Source: JANNPJ01 sp035474375
GTDB taxonomy: Bacteria; Actinomycetota; Actinomycetes; Actinomycetales; Kineosporiaceae
Direction: 5' to 3'
Length of the DNA: 64,000 nt
Assembly (NCBI GenBank): GCA_035474375.1
Contig: DATINJ010000269.1
Span: 1-64,000 of the forward strand
Every line of letters begins with the position of its first letter. Position 1 is the stretch's first letter. Positions 50,010-58,276 of the stretch are shown here, piece after piece. The position numbers and the translations under genes were made by a program. The notes under the pieces are model-generated. The model made no database searches, was not told the DNA's origin, and saw only the letters and a program-made list of their open reading frames with translations.

Positions 50010-50122
50010 AGAAATCCTTTGACGGTAGCGGGACTGCTTGCCGATGGTAGCTGCCGATCATCCAGGGCAACGGCGTGGCTCGAGGCTGCGGCGATACCTT
50101 GGGGCGTACCCGAGGAGGAAAC

Positions 50123-51286
50123 ATGTCCGATGCTCAGCAGGTGATCGATGCGCAGGCGGTCGAAGCCGATCGCCGGGGAGCACCGGCACTCCGGCGCACC
50201 CCGTTGTTCGAGCGGCACGTCGCGCTCGGCGCCAAGCTCGCCGACTTCGGCGGCTGGGAGATGCCGATCGAATACCCGTCCAGCGGTGTCTTGCGCGAAC
50301 ACGAGACCGTCCGAGAACGCGTCGGGGTCTTCGACGTCAGTCATCTCGGCAAGCTGGAAGTCCGTGGCCCGGGTGCTGCGGCGTTCGTGAACTCCTGCCT
50401 GACCAACGACCTCAACAAGATCGCTCCGGGGCAGGCGCAGTACACGCTGTGCTGCGACCCGGAAACCGGCGGGGTGATCGATGACCTGATCGTCTACCTG
50501 CGCTCGGACGACGACTTGCTGCTGGTCCCGAACGCGGCCAACTGTGCCGAGGTGGCACGCCGGTTGATCGCTGCCGCGCCGGCCGGGATCGAGGTCACGG
50601 ATCGTCATCAGGGCTACGGGGTGATCGCCATCCAGGGAACTCGCTCCGACGAGACCCTGACTGCGCTCGGACTGCCGGCCGGTCACGATTACATGACCTT
50701 CGTGGACGTGATCTGGCAGGGCCTGCCGCTGATCGTCTGCCGGACCGGATACACCGGTGAACGCGGATACGAACTGCTGCCCGCCTGGGAGGTGACGCCG
50801 TCCCTCTGGGACCGGCTGCTCGAGGCGGCTGCGGACTGGGCCGGATTGCCGTGTGGCCTGGGCGCCCGGGACACCCTGCGGACGGAGATGGGGTACTCGC
50901 TGCACGGGCATGAACTGGGACCCGAGATCACCCCCGTGCAGGCCCGGCTGGGCTGGGCCGTCGGCTGGAAGAAGCCCGAGTTCTGGGGTCGTGAGGCGCT
51001 GCTCGCCGAGCGCGAAGCCGGTCCGAGCCGGATTGCCCGCGGGCTGGTCGCGCTCGGTCGCGGCGTCCCGCGCGCGGACATGGACGTACTCGACGGCGAG
51101 GGGCAAGTGATCGGACGGACGACGTCCGGGACCTTCTCGCCGACGCTGCGCCAGGGCATCGCGCTGGCGCTGCTCGACCCGTCAGTGGCCGACGGCACCG
51201 ACGTCGTGGTCTCGGTGCGGGGGCGGGACCTGCCCTGCCGGGTGACGAAGCCGCCGTTCGTGCACGTTCAGACCCGGGAGCTCTAG
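50123..51286 (+). CDS. gcvT: glycine cleavage T protein (aminomethyltransferase)
   Basis: A 387-residue tetrahydrofolate-dependent enzyme that releases ammonia from the aminomethyl-lipoyl H protein. Family features are LADFGGWEMPIEYPS, VFDVSHLGKLEVRGP, QYTLCCDPETGGVIDDLIVY, CRTGYTGERGYEL and GLGARDTLRTEMGYSLHGHEL. The ATG at 50123 follows GAGGAGGAA. No glycine riboswitch is visible in the 113-bp spacer. It overlaps the converging cobS gene by 4 bp. The other gcv genes are not in the window. Confidence 0.93.
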   Translation: MSDAQQVIDAQAVEADRRGAPALRRTPLFERHVALGAKLADFGGWEMPIEYPSSGVLREHETVRERVGVFDVSHLGKLEVRGPGAAAFVNSCLTNDLNKIAPGQAQYTLCCDPETGGVIDDLIVYLRSDDDLLLVPNAANCAEVARRLIAAAPAGIEVTDRHQGYGVIAIQGTRSDETLTALGLPAGHDYMTFVDVIWQGLPLIVCRTGYTGERGYELLPAWEVTPSLWDRLLEAAADWAGLPCGLGARDTLRTEMGYSLHGHELGPEITPVQARLGWAVGWKKPEFWGREALLAEREAGPSRIARGLVALGRGVPRADMDVLDGEGQVIGRTTSGTFSPTLRQGIALALLDPSVADGTDVVVSVRGRDLPCRVTKPPFVHVQTREL

Positions 51287-52086
51287 CCCGTCGTCGCGGC
51301 TAGCGCGAGGAGAGCGGCGGTCGTGCCGATTTCGACCGCCGCTCCGATCACATCGCCGGTGATCCCGGCGAACCGGCTGATCGCCCGCCGGACCAGCAAT
51401 GCGGTCGCGACGGCGACGGTGGCCACCGCCCAGGGCCCGGCCCACCAGTCCAAGCCGCTGGCCAGGCCGAGGAGCGAGCAGCCGACGGCGGCCGTGACGA
51501 TGACCGCTGAGCAGAGGCTCACACTGACCGATCCAGCGACGGTGGCGCCGAGGCCCTCGGGCCGGGCGGCCGGGATGCCTTGTCGGCAGACGAGCGGGAT
51601 CGCCACCCGGGCGGCGACCGCAACCAGCACCACGACCGCAACCGTTCGCACGGTGAACTGCGGACCGGTGCCAAACCTGGGCTGCACGGCCGCCAGCACC
51701 TGGGTGAGCGCGGCAGTTTGCAGGAGCAGGACCAGGACGACGGTAGCCAGGCCGGCCGGACCGGTATCGCCGCGGCGCATCACGGCCAGGGCCTTGTCCC
51801 GGTCGTACGAGGCGGCCAGGCCGTCAGCGGTATCGGCCAGGCCGTCGAGGTGCAGCCCTCGAGTGGTGAGCGCGAACATCCCGACCACGAGGACGGCGGT
51901 CAGACCGGACCAGAGGCCAAGGACGATGGCGAGCCAGGCGGCGGCCGCTGCGGCCGTTCCAGGAATCAGGCCGACCAGCGGCGCGAGTGCCATCGCCTGA
52001 CCCGGTACCGGCGGCGCCACCGAATCCGGGGCCGGCACCCGGGTGGCTGTCAGCGTGCCGACTGCCAGCCGGAACGCGTCACGCAT
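51283..52086 (-). CDS. cobS: adenosylcobinamide-GDP ribazoletransferase
   Basis: A 267-residue membrane enzyme that joins alpha-ribazole to adenosylcobinamide-GDP, the last step of the cobalamin nucleotide loop. It has the acidic motif GLHLDGLADTADGLAASYDRDKALAVMRRGDTGPAG, which binds the metal, and about six membrane segments. It overlaps the cobT stop region by 8 bp and is the last gene of the cobU-cobT-cobS operon. Homologue Rv2208 lies next to cobT in M. tuberculosis. Confidence 0.93.
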   Translation of the reverse strand: MRDAFRLAVGTLTATRVPAPDSVAPPVPGQAMALAPLVGLIPGTAAAAAAWLAIVLGLWSGLTAVLVVGMFALTTRGLHLDGLADTADGLAASYDRDKALAVMRRGDTGPAGLATVVLVLLLQTAALTQVLAAVQPRFGTGPQFTVRTVAVVVLVAVAARVAIPLVCRQGIPAARPEGLGATVAGSVSVSLCSAVIVTAAVGCSLLGLASGLDWWAGPWAVATVAVATALLVRRAISRFAGITGDVIGAAVEIGTTAALLALAATTG

Positions 52087-53053
52087 CCGGCGCCGTGCTG
52101 TCCGTCTCGCCGTCCGGGCGCTCGTCCAGGTCTTCCAGGTTGTTCAGGTCTTCGGGTTCTTCCAGCTCGGAGATTTCGTCGAGATCGCCGTCCGCGTTCT
52201 CGATCGCCCGGCCGAGAGCGGTCTCCAGCAGGGTGAGCCCGAGGAGCGCCGCCGTCCCGTCCTCGACCGGTAGGCCCAACCGAGTCAGCGGGGTGAGCCG
52301 CAGTTCGGTCAGCACCCGGTCGTGCAGCCCGCGATGGCCGGCGTCGCACGCCTGCCACCAACTGCGAGACGCCCGGCCGACCCGATGGGCCAGCAGCGCG
52401 CAGGCTGCCGCCCCCGGGCCGTCCAGCAAGGCCGGCGTCCGGCGGGAGGCGGCCTGCAACAGCAGAGCGGTGCCGGCCGCCAGGGCCGGGCTGTCGAGCA
52501 ACTCCAGCAACTGTTCAGGCTGGTTGCGGATGCCACGCACGTGTCGCAACCCGTCGCGGATCGCGGCGATCCGCTCCACCCATTCCTGGTCGGTCGTCCG
52601 GTCGGCGGTCGGCCAACCGGTCGCCTCCAGCGGGTCGATGTCCAGCAAGTGCGCCGCCAGCACCTGCCAGGCGACCTCGTCCCGGTCTCCGGGAGCGATG
52701 CTGACCAGCAGCACGTCGGTAGCTTCGTCAACCGCCTGGTCCGCCGCCGCGACCCCCCACTCGATCGCCTCGGAGACGGACTTCGGGGCGTCGAAGGGCC
52801 GGATCACCAGCTGGGCGTTCGCCTGGGGGCCAATCGGGGGCCGAGACAACCAGAGCTGATCCGCTCGCCGAGGTTGCGGGTTCCCGGCCACGCGCCCCCA
52901 CCAGTCGGCGAGTTCGCTCAACCGGTCCACGGCCGGGCTCTGCCCGGCGCGCAGTTCTCGGTGAGCTCGCCGAGAATTGTAGGCTGCGGCACCCGGCATC
53001 TCGACCTCGGCACCGATTGCTGCCAAATCACGTTCCTGCACGACGCACATCAT
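52079..53053 (-). CDS. cobT: CobT-like nicotinate-nucleotide phosphoribosyltransferase
   Basis: A 324-residue divergent member of the family that makes alpha-ribazole phosphate from nicotinate mononucleotide and dimethylbenzimidazole. The N-terminal part (PAVDRLSELADWWGRVAG) aligns with the CobT opening; the C-terminal part has PALLDGPGAAACALLAHRVG, AGHRGLHDRVLTELRLTPLTRLGLPVEDGTAALLGLTLLETAL, which keeps the catalytic glutamate position (GEGTG in typical CobT, VEDGTA here). The glycine-rich centre is weak, so activity is uncertain. The last 40 residues form a very acidic tail. Its place between cobU and cobS supports the assignment. Two adjacent ATG codons begin the frame. Confidence 0.75.
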   Translation of the reverse strand: MMCVVQERDLAAIGAEVEMPGAAAYNSRRAHRELRAGQSPAVDRLSELADWWGRVAGNPQPRRADQLWLSRPPIGPQANAQLVIRPFDAPKSVSEAIEWGVAAADQAVDEATDVLLVSIAPGDRDEVAWQVLAAHLLDIDPLEATGWPTADRTTDQEWVERIAAIRDGLRHVRGIRNQPEQLLELLDSPALAAGTALLLQAASRRTPALLDGPGAAACALLAHRVGRASRSWWQACDAGHRGLHDRVLTELRLTPLTRLGLPVEDGTAALLGLTLLETALGRAIENADGDLDEISELEEPEDLNNLEDLDERPDGETDSTAPDA

Positions 53054-53146
53054 TGCGGTCCGGCGGCGACGCTGGTGACCCGACCACCGGTGAGCCGCGA
53101 TTCAGCCGCCGATCCAGCCACCGGAACGGCCGGTCGCGGCGTCAGC

Positions 53147-54388
53147 TCAGGTCTCGGTCGGGACGTCGGCGGAGGTCAACAGGCGACCGGCGACCACGAC
53201 GAGCACCTGCTCGCTCTCGTCCGCCAACCGCCGGTTCAAGCGGCCCAGCTCGTCCCGGAACAACCGGCCCGCCGACGTTCCCGGTACCACGGACAACCCG
53301 ACCTCGTCCGAGACCGCGACCAGCGGACCGCGGCGGGCCCGCCACGCCCGAACCAGCGCATCGGTCTCGGCCGCCACCCGGTCCCGCCAGCCTTCCTGGT
53401 CCGACCAGGCCCCGGCCCGGTCGAGAACTCCAGTCAGCCAGGTACCGACAGAATCCAGCAGGATCGGCTGCTCGACCTTCGCCAGCAGGGCCGCGACCTG
53501 GTGCGTCTCTTCCGTCCGCCACCAGCCCGGACGGCGCTCGCGGTGCCGTCGCACGCGCTGCGCCCACTCCGCATCGGGGCCGGTCCGCAAGTCCACCACC
53601 GGGCCGGTGGCGGTGTAGAGCACCTCCGGCTCGGCGGCCAGCAGATCTTCGGCCACGGCGGATTTCCCCGACGCCGAACCGCCGAGCACCAGGGTCCGGC
53701 CGGCGGGGCTCGGTGCCGTCAGAGCGTCCGCGATCCCGGGTTCGGTGTTACCCGATGACAGCTGGGTGCCGTCCGGCGGCGCCTGCGCCCGCCAGTGCCG
53801 CAGACAGGCCACCAACCGGTCGGCCGATCCCTGGCGGTGACCGAGCCCGACGAGCAGGCAGGCAGTCCGGTCGTGAACCGCACCGATCGCCCGTAACCGG
53901 CTCAGAGCCAAGGCGCACTCGATCAGGTCCGGCCCGTCCCGCAGCTCATCCGGATCGGCGTCCGGGGCGGGACCGAGAATCACCATGCCCAGTTCGACGC
54001 CCGCCAGGTCAGCGACGGTGGCTTCCGGCAGTCGCCCGGCCTGGGGAGCCCACAACACCGGCGGATCGCCGTCCGGGTGGATCAAGAGCGAGATCGGCGA
54101 GTCCGCCGCTGCCAGCGCTCGAACCACCAGCCCCGGCAATTCCAGCCGGTCGCCGCCCTGCAGCTGATGATCGGTCCCGTTCGGTCCGTGCAGGACGCCG
54201 TCAATGTCCACCCGGTACCGGCCGCCGAGTTGCAGTTCGGCCGGCCGCCGGGGCGCGCGCCCGCCGCGCCGGTTCAGCCCGGTGAAGGATCCAGGCGGAG
54301 CGAGACAGACCGATCGGCAGGTGGCGCAGGGGCAGCCCGGTACCGGGAATCCGGCGGCCGGACCGGTTCCGGCCAGCAGCAGGTCCAT
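53147..54388 (-). CDS. cobU: adenosylcobinamide kinase/guanylyltransferase with N-terminal extension
   Basis: A 413-residue fusion. The C-terminal half (from about residue 230) is CobU/CobP: P-loop LVLGGSASGKSAVAE, the histidine region RRHRERRPGWWRTEE, LLDSVGTWL and AVSDEVGLSVVPGTSAGRLFRDELG. It phosphorylates adenosylcobinamide and adds GMP. The N-terminal half starts LLLAGTGPAAGFPVPGCPCATC, the opening of metallo-beta-lactamase-like proteins, but the HxHxDH motif is not seen, so this half is probably inactive or regulatory. The ATG at 54388 follows GGGGAG; a TTG at 54391 is possible. First gene of the cob operon; no cobalamin riboswitch is visible in the 95 bp upstream. Confidence 0.88.
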   Translation of the reverse strand: MDLLLAGTGPAAGFPVPGCPCATCRSVCLAPPGSFTGLNRRGGRAPRRPAELQLGGRYRVDIDGVLHGPNGTDHQLQGGDRLELPGLVVRALAAADSPISLLIHPDGDPPVLWAPQAGRLPEATVADLAGVELGMVILGPAPDADPDELRDGPDLIECALALSRLRAIGAVHDRTACLLVGLGHRQGSADRLVACLRHWRAQAPPDGTQLSSGNTEPGIADALTAPSPAGRTLVLGGSASGKSAVAEDLLAAEPEVLYTATGPVVDLRTGPDAEWAQRVRRHRERRPGWWRTEETHQVAALLAKVEQPILLDSVGTWLTGVLDRAGAWSDQEGWRDRVAAETDALVRAWRARRGPLVAVSDEVGLSVVPGTSAGRLFRDELGRLNRRLADESEQVLVVVAGRLLTSADVPTET

Positions 54389-54483
54389 CAAGTCTCCCCG
54401 CAGTTGTCGATCGAGGTCCGCACGCTGACGCGCTCGGGCAGGTTTACCTACCGGTCTGGTGGTGCAGCGCTTACGGTAGGCGG

Positions 54484-54696
54484 GTGAACTCCTGGACCTG
54501 GCGGTACGAAGCAGCAGACGGCTCGACGATGAATGGCCCCGACCTGCCGAACACCGGTTTCCCCAGCCAAGCGGACGCCGAGACCTGGGTCGGAGAGACG
54601 TGGCACGAGCTTCTCGCCACCGGCGTTGAGCAGGTGTACCTGCTCAACGGCGACGAGACGGTCTACGGCCCGATGAGCTTGCGCCCGCTGGAATAG
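54484..54696 (+). CDS. small conserved hypothetical protein
   Basis: A 70-residue protein starting NSWTWRYEAADGS and containing FPSQADAETWVGETWHELLATGVEQVYLL and a C-terminal YGPMSLRPLE. I recall similar short proteins in other actinobacteria, all without assigned function. The GTG at 54484 has TACGGT exactly six bases upstream and no ribosome binding site, indicating a leaderless transcript. It lies divergent from cobU. Confidence 0.7.
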   Translation: MNSWTWRYEAADGSTMNGPDLPNTGFPSQADAETWVGETWHELLATGVEQVYLLNGDETVYGPMSLRPLE

Positions 54697-54705
54697 CGCT
54701 CGCGG

Positions 54706-55716
54706 TCAGCTCGGCCGGGAGGCCGGCGAGTTCCGGGCGGTCTTCGCCGGGTCGCGGACGACCCCGTCGCCGAGCGCCTCGTCGATCCGGGCGAGCAGTT
54801 CCGGCTCCAGCCGAACCCCGGCCGCGGCCACGTTCTCCTTGACCTGTTCCGGTCGGGAAGCGCCGATGATCGCCGCCGCGACGTTGTCGTTCTGCAGTAC
54901 CCACGCGACTCCGAGCTGAGCCAGGCTGAGCCCGGCGTCCTCCGCGATCGGCTTCAGTGCCTGCACCCGGGTGAGGACGTCGTCGTTCATGAACCGGGCG
55001 ATGAAGTTCGCTCCGCCCTTCTCGTCCGTGGCTCGTGAGCCCTTGGGCGGCGCCTGGCCGGGCAGGTACTTGCCGGTCAGCACGCCCTGCGCCAACGGCG
55101 AGAAGACGACCTGGGAGAGCCCGAGTTCCTTGCTGGCCGGGATCACTTCGGCCTCGATCACGCGCCACAGCATCGAGTACTGCGGCTGGTTCGACACCAG
55201 GTGCACGCCCAGGTCAGCGGCCAGGGCGTGGGCCGCGCGAATCTGCTCGGCGGTCCATTCGCTGACGCCGATGTACAGCGCCTTGCCGGCCCGGACGACG
55301 TCCGCGAACGCCTGCATGGTCTCTTCCAGCGGCGTCTCGGAGTCGTACCGGTGTGCCTGATACAGATCGACGTAGTCAGTGCGTAGCCGCCGGAGCGAAC
55401 CGTTGATCGACTCCAGGATGTGCTTTCGGGACAGGCCACAGTCGTTCGGCCCGGCCGGCCCGGTCGGCCAGTAGACCTTGGTGAAGATCTCCAGGCTTTC
55501 CCGGCGCTGGCCGTCGAGCGCCGCGCCCAGTACCTCTTCGGCCACCGTGTTCGCGTAGACGTCGGCGGTGTCGAACGACGTGATCCCGGCGTCCAAGGCT
55601 GCCCGCACGCACGCGGTGGCGACGTCGTTCTCGACCTGCGAGCCGTGAGTCAGCCAGTTGCCGTACGTCAGTTCGCTGATCTTGAGGCCGCTGTGGCCAA
55701 GGTACCGATAATCCAT
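54706..55716 (-). CDS. aldo/keto reductase
   Basis: A 336-residue NADPH-dependent TIM-barrel reductase of the KCNAB-like group (similar to YghZ-type proteins). It has the catalytic region FDTADVYANTVAEEVLG (Asp, Tyr), FTKVYWPTG (Lys), YVDLYQAHRYD (His) and the C-terminal nucleotide motif AAIIGASRPEQVKENVAA. Substrates are probably small aldehydes. The ATG at 55716 has TAGGGT six bases upstream, a leaderless arrangement. Confidence 0.9.
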   Translation of the reverse strand: MDYRYLGHSGLKISELTYGNWLTHGSQVENDVATACVRAALDAGITSFDTADVYANTVAEEVLGAALDGQRRESLEIFTKVYWPTGPAGPNDCGLSRKHILESINGSLRRLRTDYVDLYQAHRYDSETPLEETMQAFADVVRAGKALYIGVSEWTAEQIRAAHALAADLGVHLVSNQPQYSMLWRVIEAEVIPASKELGLSQVVFSPLAQGVLTGKYLPGQAPPKGSRATDEKGGANFIARFMNDDVLTRVQALKPIAEDAGLSLAQLGVAWVLQNDNVAAAIIGASRPEQVKENVAAAGVRLEPELLARIDEALGDGVVRDPAKTARNSPASRPS

Positions 55717-55813
55717 AGCTGGACCCTATGCCTGCCAGATCGCCGACGCTCATCCGGCCGAACTGGTTCCGGCCGAATTGCATCCGGCGTGCTGGATCCG
55801 GCGTGCACGACGG

Positions 55814-56440
55814 TCAGGACGGCGGGTACTGGCCCCGCTCGACCTGCGGCTTGGGCATCCGCATCCGGCGCAGCTGAAGTGCCCGCATTACCCCGTAGGC
55901 GCCGCTCCCGGCCGTGCCCTTGTCACCGAACTTGGCCTGCGTCACTCGCTTGAGCCGGCGGCTCAGCAGGAACGAGTCCACCGCGATCGCGATCACCATC
56001 AGGTAGAGCAGGATCAGCGAGAGCACCCGAGCCTGTTCGACGCCGATGAACCCGATCGCGAGCGAGACCAGCGCAACCGGCATGAAGAACTCGCCGAGGT
56101 TGCGACGGGCATCCACGTAGTCGCGGACGAACTTGCGCACCGGGCCCTTGTCTCGGCTCGGCAGTGCCCGCTCGTCGCCGTTGGCCAGGGCGACCCGGCC
56201 GCGGATCCGCGCCTCGCGCGCGGCGGTGCGGCGCTCGTTGCGCTGGATCTTGCGCTCGGCGCGGGTGGCGCCTCTGGGCGGCGGTGGGGCACCGACGACC
56301 GGGCGGCGGTTGCGCAGCTCGGCCTCCCGGCGGGTCGGCGTGGCGCGCCCTTTGCCGCCTTCCTTCACCCGCTCGGACGTGGCGTTGCGAGCGGCCGGAG
56401 TGCTGGCTGGCGGGGCTGAGGTCTTGTCGCGTCCGAACAC
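55814..56440 (-). CDS. DUF3043 membrane protein
   Basis: A 208-residue protein of the DUF3043 family, conserved in actinobacteria near cobalamin and gcvT genes. A long, strongly basic N-terminal region (about 90 residues, with PTRREAELRNRRPVVG and RKIQRNERRTAAREAR) is followed by RDYVDARRNLGEFFMP, two membrane segments and a basic tail. The function is unknown. The GTG at 56440 has TAGGCT six bases upstream, again a leaderless pattern. It is divergent from the tetR gene. Confidence 0.85.
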   Translation of the reverse strand: MFGRDKTSAPPASTPAARNATSERVKEGGKGRATPTRREAELRNRRPVVGAPPPPRGATRAERKIQRNERRTAAREARIRGRVALANGDERALPSRDKGPVRKFVRDYVDARRNLGEFFMPVALVSLAIGFIGVEQARVLSLILLYLMVIAIAVDSFLLSRRLKRVTQAKFGDKGTAGSGAYGVMRALQLRRMRMPKPQVERGQYPPS

Positions 56441-56532
56441 CAGACCAGCCTACGGCCTGCACGGCTCTCCGCTGGGACGGGTTGTGGTGCACACTGTCCG
56501 TATTCGTTCCATAACCCTCCGGGGAGGTCGGA

Positions 56533-57117
56533 ATGCCGGTCATGCAGCGACGGGCCCAGGACACGCGCTCTGCGCTGCTCCAGTCGGCCCGGGAAGTTTT
56601 TGCCGACGTGGGCTACACCGAGGCCAATGTCGCCGAGGTGGTGTCTCGGGCTGGATCCAGTGTTGGCAGCATGTATCACCACTTCGGTGGCAAAGCCGAT
56701 CTGTTCCTGGCCCTGCACGATGGGTACCAGGCCAGGCAGGAAGCCCGGGCGGACGCCGCCGTCCGGGACGCGGTAGGGACGGGGGAGCGGAACCCGGTTC
56801 GGGTATTCGCCGCCGGCGCCCGGGCGTTCATGCAAGGTGCCTGGGAGGAACGTGACCTGGCCCGGCTTTTCCTGGCCGGGGATGCGCCCCCCGGTTTCGA
56901 CTCGGTGATGCGGGCCGGCTTCGGTGACTGGGTCCGGCGTAGCGGAGCCGTGCTGCGCGGGCGGGACGGGGAACACCTGAACCAGGCGTACCCGCTGGTG
57001 TTGACGACGGTGATCGCCGCCGGGACCCGGGAGGTCACCCAGCAGTCGGACGAGCGCGCGGCGATGCTGTTCGCCGAGGACATTCTCTCCCTGCTCGACC
57101 GGTTCGCCGAGTCCTAA
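56533..57117 (+). CDS. TetR-family regulator
   Basis: A 194-residue repressor-type protein. The N-terminal helix-turn-helix is LLQSAREVFADVGYTEANVAEVVSRAGSSVGSMYHHFGGKADLF; the remainder is the ligand-binding helical domain. GGGGAGG lies upstream of the ATG at 56533. It converges with, and overlaps by 4 bp, the acyl-CoA dehydrogenase gene, so regulation of the dehydrogenase pair is plausible but not shown. Confidence 0.9.
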   Translation: MPVMQRRAQDTRSALLQSAREVFADVGYTEANVAEVVSRAGSSVGSMYHHFGGKADLFLALHDGYQARQEARADAAVRDAVGTGERNPVRVFAAGARAFMQGAWEERDLARLFLAGDAPPGFDSVMRAGFGDWVRRSGAVLRGRDGEHLNQAYPLVLTTVIAAGTREVTQQSDERAAMLFAEDILSLLDRFAES

Positions 57118-58241
57118 GGAACCCGATCGAGGGTTAGAGCGGCGATCCGCGCCCGGTGCTGGACGGCGTCGCCGTAGGTCTGCTCCAGACGGCGGGCGCG
57201 CTTGAAGAAGAAGTGCGTCTCGTGCTCCCAGGTGTAGCCGATCCCGCCGTGGTACTGGATCATCCGTGCGGTGGCGAGCCGGGCGACGTCGCTGGCCTTG
57301 GCCTTCGCCACCGAGACGGCGAGCGCCGCGTCCGGCAGCTGAGCGTCCAGCGCATGCGCCGCGTACCAACCGGCGTGCTCGGCCATCGTCAGCCCGACGA
57401 GCAGGTCGGCCAGCTGATGCTTGAGCGCCTGGAACGACCCGATCGGCTTGCCGAATTGCTCCCGGGTGCGCAGATAGTCGACTGTCCGGGTGAGTGCCGC
57501 CCGGGCGATCCCGACCAGGTCGTTGGCGGCCAGCACGGTCGCCCGGGACACCAGGTCGGCCACTGTCGCCGGGTCTCCACCCGGCAGCCGCTCCGCCTCG
57601 ACCCCGGTCAGGGTGAGCGTCGACGTCCGGGTGGTGGCGTCCAGGGTCGGGGTCCGGGTGCTGGTCACCCCGGTCGAGGCCGGGTCCACCAGCCAGAGCC
57701 CGACCTCGGCGGTCGCGTCGTCGGCTTCGGCGGCGACCACGATGCGATCCGCCAGATGCGCGTACTCGACCTGCCCGATCTCGCCGGTGAGCTTGCCTTC
57801 AGCGGTTTGCCCGGCGGCTTTGACGCTGTCCCCGGGCCGGTCCCAGGCAGCCGAGGGGCGGAGCAGAGCGACCGCCAGACGGATCCGCCCTTCGGCGAGC
57901 CCGGGCAGCCAGGTGGCCTGCTGCTCGGCCGAACCGGCCCTCCGGATCGCCTCGCCGCCGATCATGCTTGCCGCGACCGGACCAGGGACGACGCCCGCCC
58001 CGAGGCAGCGTGTGATCACCGCGGCCTCGAGTAAGCCCAGCCCGAGCCCGCCGTACTCCTGTGGAATCAGGACCGCGGGCCAGCCCTGATCGGCGATCCG
58101 CGCCCAGAGCCCGGCCGGCACACCATCGGACTGCGGGGAATCGACGACGGTACGGACGACGTCCAGGGGAGAGTGGGCGGCAATCAGGTCGCGGACGGCC
58201 GACTGCAGACCCAGTTGCTCCTCGTCGAGCGCGAACTCCAT
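57114..58241 (-). CDS. acyl-CoA dehydrogenase, small-subunit type
   Basis: A 375-residue flavoprotein of the acyl-CoA dehydrogenase family. It starts MEFALDEEQLGLQSAVRDLI and ends with ARMIQYHGGIGYTWEHETHFFFKRARRLEQTYGD, the form seen in one subunit of heteromeric FadE pairs used for steroid or branched side chains. It is the second gene of a two-gene operon with the dehydrogenase at 58277 (35-bp gap), so the two probably form an alpha2-beta2 enzyme. AAGGAGG precedes the ATG at 58241. Confidence 0.9.
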   Translation of the reverse strand: MEFALDEEQLGLQSAVRDLIAAHSPLDVVRTVVDSPQSDGVPAGLWARIADQGWPAVLIPQEYGGLGLGLLEAAVITRCLGAGVVPGPVAASMIGGEAIRRAGSAEQQATWLPGLAEGRIRLAVALLRPSAAWDRPGDSVKAAGQTAEGKLTGEIGQVEYAHLADRIVVAAEADDATAEVGLWLVDPASTGVTSTRTPTLDATTRTSTLTLTGVEAERLPGGDPATVADLVSRATVLAANDLVGIARAALTRTVDYLRTREQFGKPIGSFQALKHQLADLLVGLTMAEHAGWYAAHALDAQLPDAALAVSVAKAKASDVARLATARMIQYHGGIGYTWEHETHFFFKRARRLEQTYGDAVQHRARIAALTLDRVP

Positions 58242-58276
58242 GAGCGCCTCCTTCCTGTTGGCGGTTTGGCGGTTGG

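Noticed and set aside
50010..50122. Glycine riboswitch upstream of gcvT
   Set aside because: Only 113 bp are available and the conserved glycine aptamer core could not be found.
54389..54483. Cobalamin riboswitch before the cob operon
   Set aside because: The spacer is under 100 bp, too short for the element, and no B12-box-like sequence was seen.
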